64,000 nt of DNA, taken from positions 62,001 to 126,000 of the forward strand of contig CAKPLT010000001.1 of assembly GCA_934167755.1 (NCBI GenBank). Direction: 5' to 3'. Below are positions 35,587 through 43,129 of the stretch, one piece after another; positions within the stretch are counted from its first letter, which is position 1, and every line of letters starts with the position of its first letter. Both the position numbers and the translations under genes were made by a program. The notes under the pieces were generated by a model. The model did not search any database, was not told the DNA's origin, and saw only the letters and a program-made list of their open reading frames with translations. Origin of the DNA: an uncultured Clostridia bacterium (GTDB taxonomy: Bacteria > Bacillota > Clostridia > TANB77 > CAG-508).

Positions 35587-35615
35587 TTGACAAGCTGTTA
35601 AAATTTTAGTATAAT
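35587..35615 (+). promoter_or_regulatory. Perfect-consensus promoter before the VirD4 gene group
   Basis: TTGACA (35587-35592), a 17-bp spacer and TATAAT (35610-35615), matching the sigma-A consensus at all 12 positions. It is about 68 bp upstream of the unknown gene at 35683. Confidence 0.75.
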
Positions 35616-35682
35616 TATCTATGTGAGTTCGTAAACATAAGATAAAATATGGATTAAATCATAAGAATGGGGTGTAAAAAAT

Positions 35683-36210
35683 ATGGATATGTTACAAGGA
35701 AAACATTTTAGTATAACAGATCCAAAAGGAGTAAACACAGTAATTTATCAAGTAAATAAAACTAAAAAGGAATTTCAAAAAGATTATCCAAAATATACAG
35801 TTGAAAGATTAGATTATACAGAGGAAATAAGAGGAGAAGGTCGTAGAAAAACCTTTTATATTGACGAGCCACAACCAAAAGGAAATCAATTAGTAATCTT
35901 GTCATTTGGAAAAGAAAGCGTTGTAATAAACTCAGGGATATTAATTGATGATGAAGTGCGAATTTCAAAAACGCCAACACCATTTAAGTTTAATACATTA
36001 TATTCAGAAGAAGAACAGGAATTTAAAGAATTTAACTATACACCAAATATGAAAAGAGATATATGTGTTATAGATCCTGAAACTACAGAAGAATTAAAAC
36101 CTAGACTTTATTTTGATGAAAATGAAAATAAAGTAAAGGGGAGATGTAAATTAAAACCATATAAATCTTATTTTGCTTTTGAAGTGAGAGAAGATAATGG
36201 TAATATTTAA
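35683..36210 (+). CDS. Unknown cytoplasmic protein upstream of VirD4
   Basis: The protein has 175 residues, with no signal peptide or membrane helix. It appears beta-rich, with QGKHFSITDPKGVNTVIYQVNK at the start and GNQLVILSFGKESVVINSG in the middle. Acidic and basic residues alternate, and KLKPYKSYFAFEVRED lies near the end. There are two cysteines and no catalytic motif. It is first in a three-gene run ending with VirD4, driven by a perfect-consensus promoter. By position it could be a coupling-protein adaptor or a secreted substrate; neither is shown. Confidence 0.6.
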   Translation: MDMLQGKHFSITDPKGVNTVIYQVNKTKKEFQKDYPKYTVERLDYTEEIRGEGRRKTFYIDEPQPKGNQLVILSFGKESVVINSGILIDDEVRISKTPTPFKFNTLYSEEEQEFKEFNYTPNMKRDICVIDPETTEELKPRLYFDENENKVKGRCKLKPYKSYFAFEVREDNGNI

Positions 36211-36225
36211 GGAGGCAAATTTACT

Positions 36226-36501
36226 ATGGTGAATAACACAGTAAATGGTAAGAAAATAGGAAATGCTGCAGGAGTAGAAGATAAAATAAAATTCAATTAT
36301 TTTGCATGTGGCAAAAAAAGTGAAAAAGAAAAAATTGATTCTAAAACTAATAAGGCAAAACCTTCAATAGCATTAATTGATTCTTTAAGAGAAAATGGAG
36401 AAATTATTAATGAAAATAGTGAATATGTAGCAATAAAAGCATATCCTGGCGGAAATCCAAACAAAAACAAAGAAAAACAAAGTGAAGATTTGACACATTA
36501 G
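36226..36501 (+). CDS. Small unknown protein upstream of VirD4
   Basis: The protein has 91 residues, is hydrophilic and lysine-rich, with no membrane segment. It contains GKKIGNAAGVEDKIKFNYFACGKKSEKEKID and ends with a charged, probably disordered tail (GGNPNKNKEKQSEDLTH). AAGGAGGCAAAT precedes the ATG. It is 15 bp after the previous gene and 32 bp before VirD4, so clearly in the same operon. Function unknown. Confidence 0.6.
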   Translation: MVNNTVNGKKIGNAAGVEDKIKFNYFACGKKSEKEKIDSKTNKAKPSIALIDSLRENGEIINENSEYVAIKAYPGGNPNKNKEKQSEDLTH

Positions 36502-36533
36502 GAATATAAAACCAAAGAGAAGGTGATTTATAT

Positions 36534-38543
36534 ATGAATTACAAAGTAGAAGGAGCAATAAGAAGAAATAAAAAATATTTTATATTATTTGGAATACTAT
36601 GGTTATTTATAGCCATAGTATTAATTGTGCCTACAACAGTTGCGTTTAATGCAACTGTACAGCAAGATGGAACTGCTGGAATAACAGCATTTGTAGAAAC
36701 TATGAGAAATCCTTTTAATGGATTTGCAACAATGGCATCAAATAATTTGATGGGAGCATATCTTAAAAATTTAGTAGTATTTTCAATAATTTTTGCAATA
36801 TTTTTCATAGTAGGAGTTGCAAGATCAGCACCTAAAAATGAATATACAGACTTTGAACATGGCTCAAGTGACTGGAGCAAAAATGGGGAACAATATACTG
36901 TTTTAAACAATAAAAAAGGAATAATATTGGCAGAAGACAACTATTTACCAGTTGATAAAAGAGGAAATGTTAATGTATTAGTAGTCGGAGGTTCAGGTTC
37001 AGGTAAATCTGCATCATATTCCATACCAAATGCGTATCAACTATTAGGATCATATGTATTTACAGATCCTAAGGGAGAATTGTATGATAGGACAGCAGGA
37101 TATTTAAAATCAAAAGGATATGAAATAAAGGTATTAAATTTGGTAAGACCACAATATAGTGATGGATATAATCCATTAACGCATATAGCATCAGAAATAG
37201 ATGTAGATGTTATTGCAAATACAATAGTAAAAGGACAAAAAAATGATGGGGGCTCTGATCCATTTTGGGATGATTCAGCAGAGATGTTATTAAAAGCATT
37301 AATATATTATTTAATTGCAACAAGACCGGAAGAAGAACAAAACTTAGCAAGTTGTGCGGAATTAGTCAGAGCAGCTAATACAAACGGTGGAAGCAATTTG
37401 CTCACAGAATTGATAAGTAAACTTCCGTATGATCATCCTGCAAGAATGAATTATAAATCAATTGAAATTGCACCAGAAAAAACCTATAGTTCAATATTAA
37501 GTACATTGCAGTCAAAGTTAGGAAAATTTGACTCTAAAGAAATTGCAGAATTAACATCAACAGATACAATAAATTTTGAAGATATAGGAAACAAGAAAAC
37601 AGCAGTATATGTTATTTCTTCAGATACACATACAGCATATGATTTTTTATTAACAATATTTTTCTCACAGATGATACAGCAATTATACAACTATGCAGAT
37701 GATAATGGAGGAGCATTAAAAGTTCCAACATATTTTATACTAGATGAGTTTGCTAACATAGGTAAAATACCAGATTTTGATAAAAAAATATCAACATCAA
37801 GAAGTAGAAAAATATCATTTAGTGTAATATTACAGAATTTGGACCAGTTAGAGGCGGTTTATGAAAAATCATATGAAACAATTATTGGTAACTGTGATAC
37901 ACATGTATTTTTAGGAAGTAATTCTTATAAAACAGTTGAATATTTCTCAAAAGCATTAGGAGAAAAAACAATTGAAAGAGATAGTATTTCAATAAATAGA
38001 GATAGACAATATTTCAAGACAGGGCAAAGTGTTTCTGACCAAGTAATGGCGAGAGCTTTGATGACGCCTGATGAATTAAGAAGAATGGATAATGATTTAT
38101 GCATAATTTTTGAAAAAGGAATAAAACCGGTAAAAGCAAATAAATATTATTACTTTAAACACAAAAAAGTTGCAGATACAATGAGAAAATTAGAAATAAG
38201 TCATAATGATATAGGTGAAATACAAAGAGGAGAATGGAGAAAATTTAACCCATATAATCCTTGGACAGAAGATAAATCAGAAAAAGAAGCAGAGAATTTA
38301 AAAGTAGAATCTTTAGATGATTTGTTTGATGATGAGCCTAAAAATGAAGAAAAAGAACCTTTAAAGATTGAAAATGTAAATGAGCATTCTTCAAAACCTG
38401 TACCGGATTTACAGGAAATTGATGATCTTTTTGCAACTGGGCAAGAACAGAATGTAGAAGAAAATGATGAAGACACTTATGATTTACAAAAAGAGTTAGA
38501 AGCAAAATTTGATGAATTGTTTGGACCTATAGAAGATGAATAA
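36534..38543 (+). CDS. virD4: VirD4/TraG-family T4SS coupling ATPase
   Basis: Inner-membrane ATPase that recruits substrates to the T4SS channel, 669 residues. Two N-terminal helices (about 15-38 and 80-102) precede the motor. Walker A is GGSGSGKS (152-159), TDPKGELYDRTAGYL follows, and Walker B is ILDEFANIG (D404-E405). TSRSRKISFSVILQNLDQLEAVY and CDTHVFLGSNSYKTVEYFS complete the TraG pattern. The last 110 residues are very acidic and probably disordered. AGAAGGTGATTT precedes the ATG. It is separated from VirB4 by about 32 kb of housekeeping genes. Confidence 0.93.
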   Translation: MNYKVEGAIRRNKKYFILFGILWLFIAIVLIVPTTVAFNATVQQDGTAGITAFVETMRNPFNGFATMASNNLMGAYLKNLVVFSIIFAIFFIVGVARSAPKNEYTDFEHGSSDWSKNGEQYTVLNNKKGIILAEDNYLPVDKRGNVNVLVVGGSGSGKSASYSIPNAYQLLGSYVFTDPKGELYDRTAGYLKSKGYEIKVLNLVRPQYSDGYNPLTHIASEIDVDVIANTIVKGQKNDGGSDPFWDDSAEMLLKALIYYLIATRPEEEQNLASCAELVRAANTNGGSNLLTELISKLPYDHPARMNYKSIEIAPEKTYSSILSTLQSKLGKFDSKEIAELTSTDTINFEDIGNKKTAVYVISSDTHTAYDFLLTIFFSQMIQQLYNYADDNGGALKVPTYFILDEFANIGKIPDFDKKISTSRSRKISFSVILQNLDQLEAVYEKSYETIIGNCDTHVFLGSNSYKTVEYFSKALGEKTIERDSISINRDRQYFKTGQSVSDQVMARALMTPDELRRMDNDLCIIFEKGIKPVKANKYYYFKHKKVADTMRKLEISHNDIGEIQRGEWRKFNPYNPWTEDKSEKEAENLKVESLDDLFDDEPKNEEKEPLKIENVNEHSSKPVPDLQEIDDLFATGQEQNVEENDEDTYDLQKELEAKFDELFGPIEDE

Positions 38544-38545
38544 AA

Positions 38546-38586
38546 AAATAAACCTAAATGAAATTTTCATTTGGGTTTATTTTTTT
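38546..38586 (+). terminator. Terminator after virD4
   Basis: AAATAAACCTAAATGAAA pairs with TTTCATTTGGGTTTATTT, followed by T residues, 2 bp after the stop. Confidence 0.85.
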
Positions 38587-38686
38587 AAAATTTTAAAAGC
38601 GAAAAAATATTCGTTAAAAATATTGCAAAAAAATAAAAAATAATATAAAATAATTAAGCAAGAAAAAAGAAAGGAAGAAAATAAAT

Positions 38687-39757
38687 ATGAAATTTGTACA
38701 CATAGCAGATATGCATTTTGACTCTCCATTTATAACATTATCAGACAAAGGAAACTTAGGAGAACAAAGAAGAATAGAACAAAGAAAAATATTCAAAAAA
38801 ATAATAGAATATATAAAAGAAAATAAAATAGAATATTTATTTATATCAGGAGATTTATATGAACATCAACATATAAGAAAATCAACAATAGAATATATAA
38901 ACAATTTATTTAAAGAAATAGAAAATACAAAAATATTTATTTCACCAGGAAATCATGACCCGATACTAAAAAAATCATATTATTCAAATTTTAACTGGAA
39001 TAAAAATGTATATATATTTAATTCACAAATAAAAAAATTATCAACAGAAGTTGCAGATATTTATGGATATGGATTTGATGATTTCTATTGTACAAATTCT
39101 GGAATAGAAAATACAATTATAGAAAATCCTGAAAAATTAAATATATTAGTAATACATGGAACGCTAAATGGAGCAAATTTAGAAGAAGTGCAATACAATT
39201 CTATGAGCTCTACAATGCTTGAAAGTAAAAAATTTGATTATGTTGCATTAGGACACATACATAAAAATAATTTCAAAAAAGATGGAAAAATGATTTATCC
39301 AGGCTCAACAATATCTTTAGGATTTGATGAAATTGGTGAACATGGAATGGTTGTAGGTGAAATTACTAAAGAAGAAAATAGATTAGAATTTATCAAATTA
39401 GATGAAACTGAATTTATTGAAAAAGAATTAAAATGTACAGAAATAAATTCAGAGGAAGAATTAATTGAAAAAATAAATGAAATAAATATAGAAAAAAATA
39501 AATTATATAAAATAATATTAATAGGAAAAAGAAATTTTGAAATAAATATTTATAATTTATATAAATACAATTTAGATGAAAAAATAATAAAAATAAAAAA
39601 TAAAACAAAACCAAATTATGATGTAGAAGAAATATCAAAAGAAAATACATTAAGAGGCTTATTTGCAAAAGAAATATTGGAAGAAATAAAAAATAACAAT
39701 TATGATAATGAAATAATTGAACAAGCATTAGAAATTGGCATGGAAATATTAGAATAA
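38687..39757 (+). CDS. YhaO/SbcD-like DNA repair exonuclease
   Basis: Calcineurin-type phosphoesterase of the Mre11/SbcD family, 356 residues. Metal motifs are HIADMHFDSP (D-x-H), FISGDLYEH, SPGNHDP (GNHD), LVIHGTLNG and ALGHIHKN (GHxH). The short N-terminus and length fit YhaO rather than SbcD. It is 32 bp upstream of its YhaN-like partner, so the two probably form a nuclease-ATPase complex at broken DNA ends. AAGGAAGAAAATAA precedes the ATG. Confidence 0.85.
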   Translation: MKFVHIADMHFDSPFITLSDKGNLGEQRRIEQRKIFKKIIEYIKENKIEYLFISGDLYEHQHIRKSTIEYINNLFKEIENTKIFISPGNHDPILKKSYYSNFNWNKNVYIFNSQIKKLSTEVADIYGYGFDDFYCTNSGIENTIIENPEKLNILVIHGTLNGANLEEVQYNSMSSTMLESKKFDYVALGHIHKNNFKKDGKMIYPGSTISLGFDEIGEHGMVVGEITKEENRLEFIKLDETEFIEKELKCTEINSEEELIEKINEINIEKNKLYKIILIGKRNFEINIYNLYKYNLDEKIIKIKNKTKPNYDVEEISKENTLRGLFAKEILEEIKNNNYDNEIIEQALEIGMEILE

Positions 39758-39789
39758 AAAATATTATTTTTATAGTAGGAGGGATTTAT

Positions 39790-41742
39790 TTGAAAATAAA
39801 TAAAATAAAAATAAATTCATATGGAAAATTAAAAAATAAAGAAATAAATCTAGAAAATAATTTAAATATTATTTATGGAAAAAATGAAAGTGGAAAATCT
39901 ACATTATTAAAATTTATTTTAAATATATTTTATGGTGCATCAAAAAATAAAAAAGGAAGAGATATTTCTGATTTTGAAAAATATAAACCATGGGATTCAG
40001 AAGAATATTCTGGAAAATTAACATATGAATTAGATAATAAAAATACATATGAAATATATAGAGAATTTAATAAAAAAAATCCAAATATATTTAATGAAAA
40101 AGGAGAAGACATCGTAAAAGAATTTAATATAGATAAAAATAAAGGTAGTGAATTTTTTTATGAGCAAACACAAATTAATGAAGAAATGTTTTTGGCTACA
40201 TCGGTTGCAATGCAACAAGAAGTTAAAATTGGAAGAGACGCACAAAATGTATTAATTCAAAAAATATCTAATTTGTTAGAGACAGGAGAAGATAATATTT
40301 CATACAAAAAGGCTGTTGAAAAAATTAGTAAAATGCAACTTGATAAAATTGGAACAGAAAGAAGTAGAGAAAAACCAATAAATATTATTCAAAAAAAGAT
40401 TTATGATATTGAAGAAAAAATAAATGAACTAAAAAAATATGAAAATATTCAATATGAAATAGAAGACGAAAAAAATAATTTAAAAAATAAATTAAAAGAA
40501 AAAGAAATAAAAAATGAATTATTAAAAGAAATTAAAATAAATAATGAAAAAAATAATTTGGAAAATGAAAAAATAAAAATAAAAGAAAAAATAATTGAAG
40601 AAAATAAAAATAAAATAAATATTATAAAAAATAATTTAGAAAAAATAAATAATAAAATAACTGAAGAAAAAAAATACGAAAAAAATATTGATAGAAAATA
40701 TGAAAAAAATAAATTAAATAAAAAATTAAATCTGTTTTTCGTTTTATTAATAATATTAAATATATTTTGGATATTATTTATTCCACAAATAATAGAAAAT
40801 AAAATAATAAAATATATTTTTCTCCTTACAGTACCAACATTTTTAATTTTTTATATATTTTCTAAAAATAAATTAAATAAAAAAATAAAAATACTAGAAA
40901 AAAATAATAAAAATAATTTAGAAAAAATAAATAATGAAAAAAATAATTTAGAAAATGAAATAAATATTTATAAAAATAATATTGAACAATTATTAAATGA
41001 AATAGAAAAAATAAAAATGGAAAATAATTTAAAAAATAATTTAGAAGAAAATAGATTAAAAAATAAATATGAAAAAAATATGAAAAAAAATGAAATTGAA
41101 TATTTATTAAAAAAAGATAATATTAATTATGATATTAACTTATTAGAAAATGAAATATCAGATTTAAAATTAGAAATTAATAAATTGGAACTTAAAAAAG
41201 AAAATATAGAACCAAAATTGGAAAATTTATCCAGCATGGAAGAGGAATTATATTCATTAAACGAACAATATAAAAATTTACAAAAAACAAATGAAAGCAT
41301 AGAACTTGTAAAAAAACTATTAGCAAGAGCATATGAAAATATGAAAAATAGCGTTAGCCCAAGGTTTACAAAGAAACTATCAGAAAGTATTAATACAACA
41401 ACAAAAGGAAAATATTGTAAACTGACTTTTAATGATAAACAAGGCTTAATAGTAGAATTAGAAAATGGTAATTATATACCGGCAGAAAGGTTAAGCATTG
41501 GAACAATAGATCAATTATATTTATCTTTAAGATTAGCTATGTTAGATGAAATTTCTAATGAAAAAGTCCCAATTATTTTAGACGAAGCATTTGCATATTA
41601 TGATAATGAAAGATTAAAAAATATATTATTATATTTAACAAAGGAATTTAATAATAGACAAATAATTATTTTAACTTGTACAGATAGAGAAAAAAATATT
41701 CTAAAACAAGAAAACATAAATTATAATTTTATAGAGATATAA
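39790..41742 (+). CDS. YhaN/SbcC-like ATPase
   Basis: SMC-like ATPase, 650 residues, from a TTG start 7 bp after AGGAGG. Walker A is YGKNESGKST (about 29-38) and the Q-loop-like MQQEVKIGRDAQ lies near 145. A long coiled coil (about 190-480) is interrupted by two hydrophobic helices (about 315-357), as in Bacillus YhaN. The C-terminal signature is LSIGTIDQLYLSL, and Walker B is IILDEAFAYYD. Extremely rich in Lys, Asn, Glu and Ile. Partner of the upstream nuclease; presumably membrane-associated DNA repair. Confidence 0.82.
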   Translation: MKINKIKINSYGKLKNKEINLENNLNIIYGKNESGKSTLLKFILNIFYGASKNKKGRDISDFEKYKPWDSEEYSGKLTYELDNKNTYEIYREFNKKNPNIFNEKGEDIVKEFNIDKNKGSEFFYEQTQINEEMFLATSVAMQQEVKIGRDAQNVLIQKISNLLETGEDNISYKKAVEKISKMQLDKIGTERSREKPINIIQKKIYDIEEKINELKKYENIQYEIEDEKNNLKNKLKEKEIKNELLKEIKINNEKNNLENEKIKIKEKIIEENKNKINIIKNNLEKINNKITEEKKYEKNIDRKYEKNKLNKKLNLFFVLLIILNIFWILFIPQIIENKIIKYIFLLTVPTFLIFYIFSKNKLNKKIKILEKNNKNNLEKINNEKNNLENEINIYKNNIEQLLNEIEKIKMENNLKNNLEENRLKNKYEKNMKKNEIEYLLKKDNINYDINLLENEISDLKLEINKLELKKENIEPKLENLSSMEEELYSLNEQYKNLQKTNESIELVKKLLARAYENMKNSVSPRFTKKLSESINTTTKGKYCKLTFNDKQGLIVELENGNYIPAERLSIGTIDQLYLSLRLAMLDEISNEKVPIILDEAFAYYDNERLKNILLYLTKEFNNRQIIILTCTDREKNILKQENINYNFIEI

Positions 41743-41751
41743 ATATATTAC

Positions 41752-41780
41752 TTGAAAAAAGTGGCAATATATGGTACAAT
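41752..41780 (+). promoter_or_regulatory. prfA promoter
   Basis: TTGAAA (41752-41757), a 17-bp spacer and TACAAT (41775-41780), 34 bp before the ATG. Confidence 0.6.
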
Positions 41781-41814
41781 ATAAAACGAATTTAAATAAA
41801 AAAGGAGAATATTT

Positions 41815-42876
41815 ATGTTTGATAAATTAGAAGCAGTAGAAGCGAGATATGAAGAGTTAACAAAATTAATAAGTGATCCAGAAGTAATTGCGAACCAAAC
41901 TGAATGGCAAAAATTAATAAAAGAACATAGTTCAATAGAAGAAGTTGTAAAAAAATATAGAGAATATAAAAAAGAAAAGCAAAGAATGGAAGATGCTAAA
42001 GAGATGATGGAAGACAAAGAATTAAAAGAATTAGCAGAAGCAGATTATTATGAAGCAAAAGAGAATCTTCCACATATTGAAGAAGAACTTAAACTACTAT
42101 TAATTCCCAAAGATCCAAATGATGATAAAAACATCATTTGCGAAATTCGTGGTGGTGCAGGAGGCGAAGAAGCAGCACTGTTTGCCGGGACATTATTTAG
42201 AATGTATACAATGTATGCAGAAAGAAAACACTGGAAAATAGACATATTAAATGAAAATGCAACAGAACTTGGAGGATATAAAGAAATATCATTTATGGTT
42301 ACAGGAAAAGGAGCATATAGCAGATTAAAGTTTGAAAGTGGTGTACATAGAGTACAAAGAGTTCCAGATACTGAAAGTAGTGGAAGAATACATACTTCAA
42401 CAGCTACTGTTGCAGTACTTCCAGTCGTTGAAGATGTAGAAATTGAAATAAACCCTGCAGATATAAAAATGGAAGTATTTAGAGCATCAGGAGCAGGTGG
42501 ACAACATATTAATAAAACATCATCAGCAGTTAGACTTATACATGAGCCATCAGGAATAGTTGTAGAATGTCAGACAGAACGTTCACAATTACAAAACAGA
42601 GAATATGCAATGAAGATGCTTCGTTCAAGATTATATAATATAGAAAAAGAAAAACAAGATTCTGAAATAGCAAATGCAAGGAAAACGCAAGTTGGTAGTG
42701 GAGATAGAAGTGAAAAAATTCGTACATATAATTATCCGCAAGGTCGTATAACAGACCATAGAATAGGAATGAGTATATTCCAAATGGAAAATTTCTTAAA
42801 TGGAGATTTGGATGATATGATTGATAATTTGATTGCGGCAGATAGAGCTGAAAGACTAAAAGGTGAAGAAGAATAA
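41815..42876 (+). CDS. prfA: Peptide chain release factor 1
   Basis: Terminates translation at UAA and UAG. The 353 residues carry the stop-codon recognition motif PxT in VQRVPDTESSGRIHTST, and the GGQ hydrolysis motif in FRASGAGGQHINKTSSAVRL. The N-terminal coiled region and the C-terminal ARKTQVGSGDRSEKIRTYNYPQGRITDHRI are standard. AAAAGGAGAATATTT precedes the ATG. The methyltransferase PrmC, often adjacent, is not here. Confidence 0.95.
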   Translation: MFDKLEAVEARYEELTKLISDPEVIANQTEWQKLIKEHSSIEEVVKKYREYKKEKQRMEDAKEMMEDKELKELAEADYYEAKENLPHIEEELKLLLIPKDPNDDKNIICEIRGGAGGEEAALFAGTLFRMYTMYAERKHWKIDILNENATELGGYKEISFMVTGKGAYSRLKFESGVHRVQRVPDTESSGRIHTSTATVAVLPVVEDVEIEINPADIKMEVFRASGAGGQHINKTSSAVRLIHEPSGIVVECQTERSQLQNREYAMKMLRSRLYNIEKEKQDSEIANARKTQVGSGDRSEKIRTYNYPQGRITDHRIGMSIFQMENFLNGDLDDMIDNLIAADRAERLKGEEE

Positions 42877-42885
42877 ATTAAATAG

Positions 42886-42917
42886 AAAACTCTTTACAAG
42901 AAGTAAGGAGTTTTTTT
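42886..42917 (+). terminator. Terminator after prfA
   Basis: AACTCTTTAC / GTAAGGAGTT stem with a short loop, followed by a T tract. Confidence 0.85.
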
Positions 42918-42991
42918 ATTACAGGATAATTGTATTAATTAAAAGTAAATAATTATCATATAACTTTTTATAGAAAAAATTATATATGCTA

Positions 42992-43020
42992 TTGTAAAAA
43001 ACAAAAATATATAGTAAAAT
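42992..43020 (+). promoter_or_regulatory. pcrA promoter
   Basis: TTGTAA (42992-42997), a 17-bp spacer and TAAAAT (43015-43020). A transcript starting near 43028 would have a leader of about 100 nt containing the hairpin repeats at 43064-43119. Confidence 0.5.
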
Positions 43021-43063
43021 GCAAACAGACTTTTGAAATAAAAATTATAATATTAAATATGAA

Positions 43064-43119
43064 AGGGTGTCTCCGGTGGTAAAAAAATTTTACCATTAAT
43101 GAGTGTCCCCAATGGTAAA
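43064..43119. repeat. Inverted copy of the 31-nt hairpin repeat plus a partial direct copy
   Basis: 43089-43119 reads TTTACCATT, AATGAGTGTCCCC, AATGGTAAA. This is the exact reverse complement of the repeat at 63128-63158. Just upstream, 43067-43083 (GTGTCTCCGGTGGTAAA) is a degenerate direct copy of 43103-43119. The middle TTTACCATT can pair with either GGTAAA arm, so two mutually exclusive hairpins are possible. The last arm runs straight into the pcrA ribosome site (AAAGGAGG). Confidence 0.75.
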
Positions 43120-43129
43120 GGAGGAAATA

